From assembly GCA_002197995.1 (NCBI GenBank), contig NGZR01000006.1:372001-436000 (forward strand): a stretch of 64,000 nt of DNA. The letters are read 5' to 3'. The notes beneath the pieces are model-generated. The model was not told where the DNA came from. It did no database searches and saw only the letters and a program-made list of their open reading frames with translations. This document shows positions 1 to 11,159 of this stretch, one piece after another. This DNA comes from Gaeumannomyces sp. JS-464 (taxonomy: Eukaryota; Ascomycota; Sordariomycetes; Magnaporthales; Magnaporthaceae). Position 1 is the first letter of the stretch; each line of letters starts with the position of its first letter. The position numbers and the translations under genes were made by a program.

Positions 1-1074
1 TCCGCAGCGGCACGGGTTATCGTCTTCGTGCTGGAACTTTCGGTGGTACCAGTCGAAATCCCCGTAACCGGTGCGTGCGGCTATTAGCCGTTGCAGTACC
101 TCCGGTGCAGCTGCAACGCTTCGGGCGTATGTTGTGGTGCCGGCGGGAGGCCTATAGCCTTATACCGATCCGGAAAGTTGTCCTTAAACCATGCGTTCCG
201 GGCGTCCCGGGCCGTTTTCCGGGCTAAAGCCTTTACTCCGGCCACCGTTGGTTTAAAATGTTGGGTATTGGCAGGGCCGATCCCAACTTTGCTTCGGCGT
301 TTGCCTTTTCGTTTCCGGGGATTCCCATATGGCCCGGGGACCAGCGTACGTATACCTGGTGTTTATCCATAAGGCAATGGATTTTTTAAAAGCCCTTTGT
401 AACTATCAGGGGCCGTGCTTAAACAGCCGTTGGCCGCCGAGGTGTTATCGAGGCACAAGTGGAAAGTGCAATTGCGGAAGCTCCAAACGGCTTTACGGAG
501 GCCCATCCGGGCCCTTCCGCCTCGCCGTCGAATACTTCCGCGGGATGCGCCAGCCGGCCGTGCCCGGAAAGTTTGCGTTGGCCGGCTTGGTATATTACCC
601 AGCCGTATCCAACTGCTCCGTTTTGCTTTGGACCCGTCGCTATATATTATAACGTCGGTGGGTGGGAGGGTGCAAAGCCACGCCGTAAATGCTTTAGCGG
701 CTGCTTGCTTTTCTTATATGGCCACCGTAAGCCCCGTATATTTATAAGGGAGGTAGGCCGGGCGGGTGCAAGCCGGAAAAAGTCCGGCCGTCCTTTGCAA
801 AAGGTTGCAAGCTGCCGGGTAAGCCTGCCTAGCCCTCGGGCGTTAAGGCCGGCTTGGCCGCTGCGGCCAGGGGTTTTTCCGGAACCGTATTTATACGGGC
901 CGCAAAACGGAGGCGGGCTTGTTCCAAAAGCGCTGGGCGTTGGATGCCGGATTCGTAATGCAATGCGTTTATCGGTGTGGTTTTCCAAGCTGGGACCACT
1001 GCTTAAACGCGGTTAAGGCTTTATCGACCCGATCGATTAAATGGCCTTGGCGGATAATTTGCTGTTGTGCCGGC
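1..1074 (-). pseudogene. LINE ORF2, RNase H domain and C-terminal zinc region
   Basis: Reading the minus strand near 655-560 gives IIYSDGSK, the first conserved block of an RNase H domain, and further on LCLDNTSAANG, its central block. RNase H follows the reverse transcriptase in Tad and I-type LINEs and removes the RNA template. Bases 1-110 encode the start of the C-terminal segment, equivalent to LQRLIAARTGHGDFDWYHRK in the copy at the right edge. The frame is interrupted several times between 300 and 1000, so this part is also degenerate. Confidence 0.7.
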
Positions 1075-2446
1075 TTACGGGTGTGGTTTAGTTTTACCCT
1101 TATACCATACCTCGGCCCCGTATAAAGCCGTAGGGATTATAACCGTTACGGCTTTGTAAACCGAATGTGCCGGTATCCCCCCTATCGAATTCGTAAGCCT
1201 TCGGAGGTGGTTGGCAACGCTTTGGGCTTTTGCAGCCCTGTTTTCCACGTGGGCTTTAAAATTAAGCCTTTGGTCGAAAAGGACCCTAACCACCGTAAAG
1301 CTTGTAGCTTGTTGTATGGTAAAGCCTTCGCCGTAACCGCTGGGTTGTGGGATTTTTCCGTTTGGAAAAATGCATAAGCTCGCACTTTCCCGGGTCGAAA
1401 GCAACCTTATTAGCCTGCCCCAACGTAGATTTCCGTAACCGTAGCCCTTGCTTTACAGCACTTTTCCGGAGTGCTACCCGTTACGCAAATGCCTATATCG
1501 TCCGCGTATCCGTACCTAATCGCTTTTGCTTTGGGTAGGATTTCGGCCATATAAAGCATAAATAGGACCGGTAACGCCGGTAACCCTTGGGGTAGCCCGC
1601 AGTCCGGGGAAAAAGGGGGTGCCGTGGCGTCCTCCAAACGCACTTTAACCACCCTGTTTTGCAAAAATAATACCTATCGTACTAACGTTATCCCAGCCTT
1701 GGTTTAAAAGCCTTTAAAAGCCTCCGGCGAAGTACGGCGTCGAAAGCCCCTTGTACATCCATGGTAACGAGGGCGGCCGTTTTATGCTTTTGGAAGGCCC
1801 GTTCCACCTCGTGGGCCACGCATGCCGTTAAATCGATGGCGGCCTTTTTCGGGGTAGCCCCGGCGTGTTGCGGGGCTATAAGCCCGTGTTGTAATGCGAG
1901 GGATGCCATCCGCGAAGCCACCAGCCGCTCCAGCCCTTTCCCTAAGCACGGGAGTAAAGCTATCGGGCGGTAGGATTTTGGGTCCGTTAAATCCGTTTTA
2001 TTCGGCTTTTTTAGCATAACCACTTCCGCTGTGCGGAAAGGGCTGGGTGGTGCCCGGCCCTAAGCAAGCCTCGAAAAGGCCCTAACGTATTCCCCTATTG
2101 CCGGCCACGCTGTAAGTAGCTTAACCGTTAGGGAATCGACGCCCGGGGCCGTGTTTGCCGTGCCAACGGTGCACTTCCGGCATTCCTTTAAAGGGACGTG
2201 GGGGTCCCACGGGAGTTGTGCGGTTTTGGTAGCCCTTTGCTGTAACGGGTCCTTTTGTAAGTCGTCCTCCGCCGTAAACCTACGGAGGATTTTGCGGCCT
2301 AATGCTTCCGCTTTATCCCCTGGGGCTATTATAACCTCCCCGTTAATATTTAACGGGGGAAGCCGTATAGCGGGTGTAAGTTTATGCCACTTTACAGCAC
2401 GGTATAGCGCTTTCGGGAATCCATTTCCTTTAGCACGCTGGCCCAA
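1075..2446 (-). pseudogene. LINE ORF2, reverse transcriptase domain (broken in three frames)
   Basis: Reverse transcriptase blocks are clear in three successive minus-strand frames. Residues in 2446-2060 cover the N-terminal extension (VDSLTVKLLTAWP). 2023-1688 contains KSYRPIALLPCLGKGLERLV and VTMDVQGAFDAV, the fingers and first catalytic aspartate block. 1664-1410 contains GLPQGLPALPVLFMLYMAEI and the catalytic YADD box (RYGYADDIGI). 1404-1075 carries the thumb region (LYGAEVWY). This order is standard for LINE enzymes. The frame changes between blocks mean ORF2 is not translatable as one protein here. The domain would copy LINE RNA at the nicked target. Confidence 0.9.
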
Positions 2447-2689
2447 TGCTGTTTTTTAGCCGTCCGAACCGTTGCTTTTAAAGCACGGGCTTCGGCCGTA
2501 AAAGGCCCGCCGTTTCCCATAGCTTTTGCAAGTCCCGTTGGGCGTTGGCGCACTTTTCGTTCCACCAGGGTTGGCCTTTTTTTTGCTTTAGGCCCCCGGC
2601 CGAAAGCCATTAACGCATTTTTTAATAAGTTTGTTAATGCTTCGGCCGCTTTATCCAGGTGTTCCGCAGTGCCTGGGTTTGTAAATGGT

Positions 2690-3413
2690 GGCAAGTTGCC
2701 GGCCCCCGTTGCTACCGCGTTTGCGAAAAACGGTAGTTTATCGTTTGGTAGCGTAATACGCCGGCAGTCCGGAACGAAGTTATTGCGGTTAGGAATTTCG
2801 ATCCGTATCGAGCGGTGGTCCGAATCGGTTGCTAGCGAAGGTCGATTTCCGCTGTTGCTAAAGGGCGTTGGAAAAGGTAAAATCCAAAACCGCCCGTCGT
2901 TATGCGTAGGTTGGCCTTCGGTAAGTAGGAAGGTTATAGTATTAGCCCATTGGGCTATATCCTGGCCCCTATTCCTATTACCTTTAACCGGATCCCACGC
3001 CGGGACCCTGCGTTAAAGTTTCCAGCTATAATGCATTTTGCCGTTGGGCGCTAACGTAGTAAAAGGTCCAACGAGGGTTCCGAAGGGTCCCCTAAAGGCC
3101 TATATACGTTAACGAAGGTGCACCTGGCGACGGTAAGCCAAAGGATGTCCCGGGTGTTGCCTGCCGGCCGGTCCGCTACGGGCCGAAGCCCCGGGTCCTT
3201 CCGTACGTAAGTTATTACCCGAGGCCTGGTTTGGTCTCGTGCCAGCTATTTACCGGAGTAAATAGCTCGTACGACGGGTGGGTGCAAAGCATAAGCTTCC
3301 CTTTCCACGCGCTAGGGCTCCTGCATTAGCACCACGTCGATATTTTGGCTCCAAATAGTTGGAGTAAAGTAGCCCCCGCTCCCAGCTACGTCGAACGTTC
3401 GCTTGGGCGGCGG
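2690..3413 (-). pseudogene. LINE ORF2, apurinic/apyrimidinic-type endonuclease region (frameshifted)
   Basis: Directly downstream of ORF1 on the minus strand. A short frame contains AQANVRRSWERGLLYSNYLE, which resembles the start of the endonuclease domain of Tad-type ORF2 (usually L-Q-x-N-V followed by a region ending in QEP). The remaining endonuclease sequence is spread over different frames, so small indels are present. By family knowledge this domain nicks target DNA to prime reverse transcription. Boundaries are approximate. I could not follow the catalytic residues with confidence, so activity is unlikely. Confidence 0.5.
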
Positions 3414-4274
3414 TTAAAGCACGGCGTTCGGGGCGAAGCCCCGGGCGCCGGGCCCTATTGCCATGCGTTTGTTGTATCCGGTTGGCTGCTGGCATACGTA
3501 AAAGCGGCGTTGGTGTATTGGGGGCTTTGGCCCTAAGGTTGTTGGCCGGCGGTACCGTCGGTTTCCTCCAGGGTTTCCGGTTATTTCGATAGCCCTTTCG
3601 GGCTCGGGGAGGTCCAGTTCCATATCCGCCAGTACTTCGTATTGGTTGTTAAAACTAACCCTAAGCCTTTTGGCAGGGTGCCTTTTTGCCGGCCGTACGG
3701 GCCGCGCCCTCGGGGCCAGCGGATTTGCCGGGCTTACCTCGGCAGCGTCGGCGGTGGCAGCAGCGGCAGGAACGGCGGCGGCGGCGGGGGTAACGGAAGC
3801 AGCGGCGTTACCGGTACCGGCCGCGGGATTGGCATTAGCGGTAACGGTTACAACGGAATTGTCCGTAGTAACCGCGGTTGCAGGAAGGGCGTTGGCGGTG
3901 GCGGCCGCGGCGGCCGCGGCGGTGGCGGCGGCAGCGGCGGCTTCCACCTCTTTTACCGCCGCCCGGTAGGCTTGTGCCCCTAATTTCCTAACCGCGCCTT
4001 TTTCCCCACGGGTTAAATGCTTTAGCACTCCGTTTACCCGTACAGGCTTTATAGGGCAGTTCGGGTGGTCGGCTGGGTACGGGCCCGAACAGTTTGCGCA
4101 TTGCGGAAGGGCCGTGCACGGCGATGCGTGCCGGCCGTCGTTTACTTTCCCGCACCGGAGGCACCTATCGGCCCGGGCACAGTTGCGAGCCACGTGAAAG
4201 CCGTGGCAGCCGGGGGTATGTTGCGTAACCGGCGGGTGTCGTTGTACGCGGCGTGAAAAAACGTAATCCCCCAA
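3414..4274 (-). CDS. LINE ORF1, C-terminal part with zinc knuckles and alanine-rich tail
   Basis: An open frame of 286 residues. Near residues 20-75 it has closely spaced cysteine/histidine clusters (CHGFHVARNCARADRCLRCG, then CANCSGPYPADHPNC), the pattern of the tandem CCHC-like knuckles that close ORF1 of Tad-family LINEs. They are followed by an alanine/threonine/valine low-complexity tract (about residues 110-190) and a basic segment. The first methionine lies within the knuckle-bearing domain, so this is the continuation of the preceding frame after a shift, not a separate gene. The alanine tract is GCN-repetitive DNA and gives long false open frames on the opposite strand. Confidence 0.75.
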   Translation of the reverse strand: MGDYVFSRRVQRHPPVTQHTPGCHGFHVARNCARADRCLRCGKVNDGRHASPCTALPQCANCSGPYPADHPNCPIKPVRVNGVLKHLTRGEKGAVRKLGAQAYRAAVKEVEAAAAAATAAAAAAATANALPATAVTTDNSVVTVTANANPAAGTGNAAASVTPAAAAVPAAAATADAAEVSPANPLAPRARPVRPAKRHPAKRLRVSFNNQYEVLADMELDLPEPERAIEITGNPGGNRRYRRPTTLGPKPPIHQRRFYVCQQPTGYNKRMAIGPGARGFAPNAVL

Positions 4275-4354
4275 AGCCTAAACCCGGTTACGCGCGTGTA
4301 AAAGGATATAATCCATGATATACGCCCTTGGTAATTAGCGCCGGCCCCGGAGGC

Positions 4355-5392
4355 TTAACGCTTACTGGCTTTAGCCCTGTTTGGGCTTCGACTTCCTCCC
4401 GGACCAGCTTTTCCGATACCGGGACGCTTTGTCCGAGGCCGTTCGTTAAGGACGTGGGGGCATCCGGAAATCACGTAGTTAAACCAGATTTCGGGCTTTT
4501 CGATCCTTTCGGCGTTATATAAACGGCCTAATTCGGATCGATGCTGCAAAAGCCGGCTTTGGATATCCGCCGTTTTTGCTTTTAGCACGAACCCAGTAGG
4601 GGTTCGATAAGCTTCCGGGACGTCGGCTGTCGTAAACGGCAGGTCCCTGCTATCGGCAAGGGCTTTGCGAATACTAAAGCCCGTTTGTTGGTTGGCCCAA
4701 GCCTGTTTTTCCTCCGGGATTTTAACAAAAACCCGGAAATCGGCTTTGGGCCGGGCGGGAGGGCGGGGCTCCCGGGGTGCACGGTTTTTTAAAGCCTGTG
4801 CGGGTTGCTGGGGCTGCTGGAGCCCTGTTCGGGCCGCCGCCGCGTAAGTGGTCGGGGGCGGGCGTTGCGGGTTAGGCGCGTAAGGTTCCGGGGCCCCGTA
4901 GGGGTTTCTTTCCCTTTGGGCCGGCGTTGGCAGGCCGAAAAGGGCTTGTTTGGCGTATTCGATAAAACAATCCTTCCAGCCGTTGGCTTCGGGGATTGCC
5001 TCCAGTGGGAGGGAAGCGATGCCGGCGTCGATAAAGCGGGCGAGGGTTGTGCAAATTAAAGCCGTTTGCTGTTGCTTGCGGCTGTAACTCGCAACAATTT
5101 CCTCCGCGGCCGCCGCAGCCGACCCGAGGGGTGGGCGCGTAGGCCGGGGGTGGGAAGGGAGGGGAAAAGAAAGGAAAGGGGCACCTGTGCCGGTGCTGCC
5201 GTCGTGGGTGCCTTCCTGGCCCTGAACGGGCCCTGTTGGGTGTTGCGAATTCCGCAACGGGGACGGCGTGGTCGGGTGCGCTGACGCGCGGGGGGGCCCG
5301 GGTGGCAGCGACGCGTTCCTCCGGGCCGTTGGGCCGACGAGGAGGGCGCGCGCCACCCTATTGGCCGAAGGGGGGGCTGTTGGCAACGGCAT
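4355..5392 (-). CDS. LINE ORF1, N-terminal part (gag-like RNA-binding protein)
   Basis: An open frame of 345 residues, rich in proline, alanine and arginine in its first 180 residues, followed by a more structured segment with the run WFNYVISGCPHVL near its C-terminal third. In Tad-type LINEs this position holds an RRM-like nucleic-acid-binding region that precedes CCHC knuckles. The frame ends about 80 bases before the next open frame (4274-3414), which carries the knuckles, so ORF1 appears split by a frameshift. The first methionine at 5392 is the longest possible start and is not confirmed. The product would coat LINE RNA in a ribonucleoprotein particle. Assignment rests on position and on the downstream knuckles rather than on a diagnostic motif in this part. 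Confidence 0.65.
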   Translation of the reverse strand: MPLPTAPPSANRVARALLVGPTARRNASLPPGPPRASAHPTTPSPLRNSQHPTGPVQGQEGTHDGSTGTGAPFLSFPLPSHPRPTRPPLGSAAAAAEEIVASYSRKQQQTALICTTLARFIDAGIASLPLEAIPEANGWKDCFIEYAKQALFGLPTPAQRERNPYGAPEPYAPNPQRPPPTTYAAAARTGLQQPQQPAQALKNRAPREPRPPARPKADFRVFVKIPEEKQAWANQQTGFSIRKALADSRDLPFTTADVPEAYRTPTGFVLKAKTADIQSRLLQHRSELGRLYNAERIEKPEIWFNYVISGCPHVLNERPRTKRPGIGKAGPGGSRSPNRAKASKR

Positions 5393-5460
5393 GTTGCCGT
5401 CGCCAGCGCCGTTGGCGGGCGTGGTTATTGGTGTTGGGTCGCTAATTGGCGGGTGTTAAG

Positions 5461-5690
5461 GATTTGTATGCAATTTGGCAGTGTGCACTAACAGCGCAAT
5501 GCCAAGAATTGGTGAATTTCGAAAAGGTTAGGGTTTTGGAAGTGCCGGAGGCTCCGGGGGTCTTGTGTGTGCCCGGAAGCTCCAAGGGTTTTGTGTGCGT
5601 CGGGCCCAGCGAAAGGGACGTCGGGGTTTTGGAGGTGCCGGCTATGGCCATCGGGAAACCGTCGAAATGGTTATCGCACTTCCGAATAAC
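5461..5690. other. Possible LINE 5' leader, no gene recognised
   Basis: Lies between LINE ORF1 and the hairpin repeats. It has two related GC-rich imperfect inverted stretches around 5535-5640 (repeats of CCGGAGGCTCC- and GGTTTTG-like words). Plus-strand open frames exist but are biased by the repeats and resemble no family. It may be the LINE 5' UTR. Confidence 0.4.
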
Positions 5691-6008
5691 GAACCAAAAG
5701 ACCCAATCGCTTGCTACAAGAAGGTATTTTCGGAATCGCTATCGAAAAGGTTGGTTGCGATAGCTTTCGAATCGATCGAGGTAGCCGTTGGATTGTCGAA
5801 TTTGGCGGCCGCTACGCTAGGAAATCTTTCAAAAGCCTAATCGCTTGTTACAAGAAGGTGCTATTCGAAAAATTACGCTGCAATACATCGGAATGCATTG
5901 CCCAAGCTTATAAAGGACCCAATCGCCTGCCGCAGGAAGGTGTCCTTTACTCGCTTGTAGGCCTTCCCATTTAACCCAATCGCCTGCTTTAGGAAGGTGT
6001 TAAATGGT
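5690..6008. repeat. Four spaced hairpin units with a conserved core and variable arms
   Basis: Four units occur at about 5697-5731, 5832-5867, 5912-5949 and 5968-6010. Each has the core CCAATCGC followed by C(C/T)TG, a 3-base loop, CA(A/G)G (TAGG in unit 4), then AAGGT. The bases outside the core differ between units, but each pair of arms remains self-complementary: AAAGGAC with GTCCTTT in unit 3, CCATTTAAC with GTTAAATGG in unit 4, AAAA with TTTT in unit 1. The inner stem also changes in a paired way (CTTG/CAAG against CCTG/CAGG). Spacing is irregular (about 137, 82 and 56 bases), so this is not a simple tandem array. Function unknown. Confidence 0.75.
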
Positions 6009-6051
6009 TAAACCCTCTACTTTGCTAATTTGTAAAACCATTACTAATTAG

Positions 6052-6466
6052 TGTTGGTAGGAGTGTTACTCCTATTAGGGGCCCGGAGCTCTCCCAAAGT
6101 GATGAACAAAGATTTATAAATCTGGAACTGGTGTTTGTAGTAATGCATAAAGAGGAAGGAGATTTAGCTATAGGAAAAGGGGCTAACAGGCCCCTTTTTA
6201 TCTACGAAAGTATCGCGAACAGTAAAGGGGACTGGTTGGATTGCGATATGTGGTAAGGTTTTTTTATTATACAAGAGAAAGTTAAAAGCCGGAAGCCGGG
6301 CGGGCAGGCCTGCAAAGAAAGCTTTGCAAAAGCCCCACCTCTCTTTCGTGCCGATAAGGGTGAGGGTTACCCTGCCCCGCCAGTGGGCCCCTTCCACCTT
6401 TTGCCGGCCATAACAAGTGCCGGCGCATAAAAAAAACTCCTTATCCTTAGGGAAATAACTACTGTA
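6052..6466 (-). repeat. 3' LTR of Gypsy element 1
   Basis: On the plus strand it starts TGTTGGTAGG and ends near ACTGTA, where the original terminal CA-equivalent seems mutated. It matches the solo LTR at 21,678-21,947 (opposite strand) over its first 130 bases, and the LTR remnant at 14,076-14,400 over the middle 200 bases. The adjacent chromodomain reading frame runs into it on the minus strand, so this is the downstream LTR of a minus-strand element. The 120-bp tail present in the other two copies is largely deleted here. Confidence 0.75.
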
Positions 6467-6489
6467 TATAAAAAAGTGAATACAATTAA

Positions 6490-6700
6490 TAAGGTTTTTA
6501 ATCTTTACCTGCTTTGCGCGCGGAGCGTTTCGAAAGCTTTGCCTAAGCCTGGTTTTGGCCTTATTGCTTTCGAAAGTTCGGGCGTCGGCCTGGCGATCCT
6601 CGTACTTTTTAACGGTTTTAGCCGCGTTATTAAGCTTTTCCAAAAGCTCCCAAATGTTTCTCTTAGGGCCGTAACCCTTCCAGCGCACCAAATACTTAGT
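6490..6700 (-). pseudogene. Chromodomain at the C-terminus of Gypsy 1 pol
   Basis: The frame contains [20 protein letters not shown], the aromatic-cage portion of a chromodomain (usually [21 protein letters not shown]), followed by KYEDRQ and a lysine/arginine-rich tail. In fungal chromoviruses this domain follows integrase and targets insertion to marked chromatin. The frame continues into the LTR without a natural stop, because the original stop region is altered. Confidence 0.85.
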
Positions 6701-8999
6701 GCGGATAATTTTAAATTTTAGCTTGGTATTTTATGGTCGAGGACCTTATCCACCTCGAAAATGTCGCCCTTTCCGAGGTGGGCGTTAGGGTCGATCTTTT
6801 TGTCGTTATTGTACTCGATAGGGCCCGGAAGCGGAGGTACGCGTTAAAAAGGATCGTCGTTACAATCGTCGTAAAGTGCTAAATGCTAATAACCGGGTGT
6901 ATTTTGGTAAAAGTGCCAAAAAAATCGAGCTCGTAAGCTAAAGGGGAAACCTTGCGGATAATGGTATAAAAGCTTTGCCGTTTAAGCTTTTCCTTATTAA
7001 CGAAGTGCTTGCCTTTGGTTTTGTACGCCTTGCCCATGTTAAGCCAAATTTAGTCGCCGACGTTAAACTTCTCGTAGCGGTGTTTAAAGTCGTAAATGCG
7101 CTTTTGCTCGGCGGCAGCGACGTTTATCGCAAATAAAGCGTTTTTGCGAAAGTGCTTACGTATAAAGCGGAGTTTTGCAACTTTTTGGGGAATTCGTGCG
7201 GAGGTTGTAAGCTTTAAAAGTCCTGGTATTTTAAACCTAAACAAGTACTCGTAAAGGTTGCAATTAAGCGCCGTTATAGTAGCATTGTTTAAATTCTATT
7301 GCAAAAAAGGGATAACGTCGACTTAAAAGTCGTTTATCGTGGTTAAGTAATAACGGATAACCAATTCGATTGTTTGGTTTTTACGTTCGAATTGCTCGTT
7401 AGCTTGCGAATGGTAAGCGGCCGTTATTTAAAAGCGAATTTTAAAAGTGCGTTACAAATTATTCCAAAAGGCGAAAGTGAATTTAAGGTTTTTATCGGAA
7501 ATGATTGCTTTAAAGCAGGATTAGTCGGTTAAAAATAGCTAACGGCCGAGTTATTTACTTTATATTTGCGCTGTATATTCGTCGTGGCTAAGGATAATTA
7601 TCGTGCGTTTAAACGTTTTACAAGTAACTGTTAATAGCGCATTATAAAAGTCGAAGTTCCGTTAGGTTTAAAGCGTGCTTTTCGAAAAAATTAAAAGGAG
7701 TGCTGTTATAAAGTCCATAGTAATTATGCTTATAAGTTTAAAAAGGGCTTAAATGGGTTAAAAAGTCCTAATGGGAAGCCGATTATTTTGTCGGTTTATG
7801 CCGCATTTATGGCATTTGCTAATATACTGTTTAACTTAGCGTTTTTTAGCCTGGAAATGCACGATTTTAAAAGCGTTAAACATTCGAAATCGGCCGAAAT
7901 GGTGCTTATTATCGTGCACTTTTCGTAAGTAGTTAGCGATTAAAGGTTTCGGAATTATAAAGCGCTTATAATCGTTGTTATCCCGTAAATAAAAAAAATA
8001 GTCGGCCATTTAAAAAAAATGCCCGATTTTAAAAGCATTGGTAACGCTTTCGTTGCTTTTAATCGTGCATTTCGACTTTTGGGGAATAGTAAAGTTAAAC
8101 ATAATTTTGGGGTATATTAAATTTTTAATATAGCTTTTTGCGAACCGCTGGCAAATTGTTTCGGCCATTCGGGTTTTAGCGATTATTAAAACGTGGTTAT
8201 GCATTAAATCGAAAATCGAAGCGTTTGTTTTTAGCGGTTTTTGTCGTTAATAGCCGTGGGTAAACGGGATAAGGCATTTGGAACGAGGTTTATTTTGCCG
8301 GAAATGTGCAGTACTTCGAAGTTATACTTGGAAAAGTAAATTAACGCGTTAGTTAACCGTCGGTTAACACGCTCGGTGGAAAACGTTAGCAAAATGGTCC
8401 GATTAATAATGCCCGCAATTAATTCGTAATCCGTAAAAACGAAGATCTTTTTATTGCTTAAGTGTAATATAATACGGAAGGTTTTGCAAACCTAAACGAG
8501 GCATGCGATTTTGAATTTTAAAAGGCTGTAATTAAGCTCCTTTTTATAAAAGCATTAAAAGATAAACATAATTGGCTTAATAGCATATGCCGGGATGGTT
8601 TTAAATTTGCGGTTTCAAGCGTAGCCGTTTTTAAAATGGAAAGTTATAATTTTAAAGCCACGTTTAAAACTACCGTTAATTTGTAAAATGATTTGCTTTT
8701 TTAAGTTGGCGTGGTAAAGCTTGATTTTAATGCAAAGCATCGTTTTAACCGCTTTAAAAGATTAAATTTTAACTTCGGTGCTTTTAAAATGCGCCGAGCG
8801 ATAATAAGCCGCTTATTTGCCGTGGTTATTAAAAACGATTTGTTTTTTTTTACGGCCTTTTACTAATAAAGCTGTTTTTTAAAGTTAAAAAGGTTCGATA
8901 AAGCGTTTATAATAGGGGATTATACAGCGAAGCTATTCGGAAGCTCCGATAAAAGTTTCGAAATTTTGCAAATTAATAGGCAATTCCCAATTTCGGAAG

Positions 9000-9620
9000 C
9001 TTTAAATGCGGTTTTCGGTGTTAATCCTTCCGAAAAAATCGACGTAAAATTTTAAAAGCTCGATGTTAAAATAGCTTATAAAAAACTTGCCGGGGGATAA
9101 AGCAATGTTTTTATTTTAAAATAAGCTAAAAATGGTTTTTAAATGCCGAACGTGGTTTTTAAAGGTATTGCTAAAAACGATAATATCGTTAATAAAAGCT
9201 TTGTAATATTTGCTGTAAAAGCGTAAAAAACCGTTTATAAATCTTTGCACATAAGCCGGTAAATTGCGAAAGCTTATTATTACTACGTTTATACGTTTTA
9301 ATTTTCGGTGGTTAACGATTACCAGGTTGTTTTTATTTTTAGGATGGATTAAAAATTAAAAAAAAAAACAAAATGGCGTTTACAACGGTAATGTAAAGCT
9401 TACTTCGGATTAAATTAACCACGTTTTATTGCAAAGGCAAAAGGTAAAGGTCGAAAATAATAACCTTATTAAAAGGTTTTAAATCGACGACGACTTTCGC
9501 TTTGTTTTTGCCGTGCACGCGTTTTTAAACGACAAAATACGGGAAGGCAAATTGGGCTGCTTTTTTTATGTAATTTATACGGCTTTATTTGTAAAGCTTA
9601 TTATAAGTTTCGTTAATAAC
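9000..9620 (-). pseudogene. Reverse transcriptase remnant of Gypsy 1
   Basis: Minus-strand reading from about 9600 downwards gives SRINYIKKAAQFAFPYFVV, a stop, then VHGKNKAKVVVDL and LYLLPLQ. These align by eye with the Gypsy blocks containing FGAPVFVVW, GERKGRAVVDIRGLNK and YPLPLQ. Further on, YKAFINDIIVFSNTFKNH corresponds to the (Y/F)xDD-type catalytic box. Stops fall at tryptophan or glutamine positions, fitting G-to-A or C-to-T change. Upstream and downstream pol segments (protease, integrase) must lie at about 9.6-11 kb and 8.9-6.7 kb, but I could not read single motifs there. Confidence 0.7.
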
Positions 9621-11159
9621 GTCCTTTTCCTTTTTTAATACGAGGTACATGCGGCAGCGAAAGCTTAAGTATTTTTCGTATCCGTTAACGAAAGGGATGC
9701 GTATTATTTCGTTTTCGGGGATTTCGATTTGCTTGCCATTATCCTCCTAAATTTAAAACTTTTTACAAATTTCCTTTATTTTTTAAATTTACTCCGGCGT
9801 TTCGCCGTTATAAATGTAAATCTTATTAGCTAAAGTAATGTAAAAGGTTTCGTTCGGGGGTTTAATACCGAAAGTTAACTTCTTTTCGGGGATTTTAAAC
9901 AATAGCTCGAGGTTATTAAGCATTGTTTTTGCTTTTTAAATAGCGCGTCGTTTTCGGTCGGCAGCGTTTCGTTAATAGCAATATCGTGCGCAGTTTAATC
10001 GCCTTTTAATAATACTTGCTAAACTTCGTCGTTAAGGGAAAACTTTAAATTTAACGACGTTTCGGCATTGCCCGGGCCCGCTAAAAAAACAAGGTTTTAG
10101 TTTTTTTTATTAGCAAAGCCTTTTCCGCTTTTATCGTTAAGTTTTAAACGTAAATCGCTTTGCTAAAAGCCGTTTAGCTTGCTTATAATCGATTTTATCC
10201 CGAATTTGGTTTAAACTTTCCTAAATTATCGCGAGTTTAGTTTTGCGAAGCACGACAATTGTTTTGCTCGTAATGTTATACATAAAGCAAATTTAAAAAG
10301 TTTTATAATCGACGATAAAATTAATTGCCGAAAGGTAAATGCCGGCCATTAAAAAAGGCGACTTTTAAAAAGGGCTGCGTATTTAACGGGGATCGCTGCA
10401 GTTTTTCCAAAAGCCAAAGTAAAGGCTTTTTTACTAACAACCTTTTTTAAAACGGGTTTGCTTTTACGGACGACGGTAAAAAGGATGGTAAAACCGTCGT
10501 TAAGGAAATGCATTAGGTTAATGCCAAAAATCGATTTAAGCACGGCGAGGTTTAAACCAAAAAGTGCTTAGCAAATAGCTTATATCCAGCTTGTTAACGA
10601 TCCACGCTTTGGCCGTTTTGGTTGTGATATTTAAAAAGCCGTTATTTTTAACGCCTTTAGCAAAAAGGAAAAGGTAGCGTAGTTTTTGGCTTTTGTAAAT
10701 CGCTTAAAGTTTTAGCTTTTAATGCTAGGTCGGACTTTTTTATTTACCTTAATAACTATAACGTTAGGAAAGAATTTTTTAAGCTAAGTTTTATTAACGA
10801 AATTACGTTTCGAACTTATATTAATGCAAATGGGTATATTTAATCCGTTAAAAATTCCGCGGATTATGATTTTTTAATAGGTATAGCCTTTAAATGCGAT
10901 AAAACAGCTTTTTAAGCTCGTTTTCCTCGATTACGTTTTTTATAGTGAAATTAACGGAATTAAGTTTTTAAAAAGGTTTAACTTCGCAATTTTTTAGGTG
11001 TTTAAAACAGCTTATTACGGGACCGGAAGTTTTCGCTATAGCGTTTGCAATTAATAGTTAGCGTGTTTTCGAAAACGTTGTAAATAAAGTCGGAATTATT
11101 CGTGTTAAAAAAAAAGGATTGCTTTTTTTCGTTAAATAAATCGTCGTTTAAGTCGGATT

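Larger units (their letters stand above)
1..5460 (-). mobile_element. Tad-type LINE (non-LTR retrotransposon), copy A, 3' end outside window
   Basis: A non-LTR retrotransposon read on the minus strand. ORF1 lies upstream (5392-3414), then ORF2 with endonuclease, reverse transcriptase and RNase H domains in the order expected of the Tad/I group. The element leaves the window at its left edge inside the C-terminal part of ORF2. Bases 1-120 match 63,881-64,000 almost exactly, so a second copy of the same family sits at the right edge in the same orientation. The copy is GC-rich and not heavily RIP-mutated, but the reading frames are broken by several small shifts, so it is probably inactive. No LTRs are present. 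The 5' end is not defined by a target duplication; 5460 is only where the ORF1 region stops. Confidence 0.85.

Noticed and set aside
3642..3983. Plus-strand glycine-rich and alanine-rich open frames
   Set aside because: They are the opposite-strand shadow of the alanine-rich tract of LINE ORF1.
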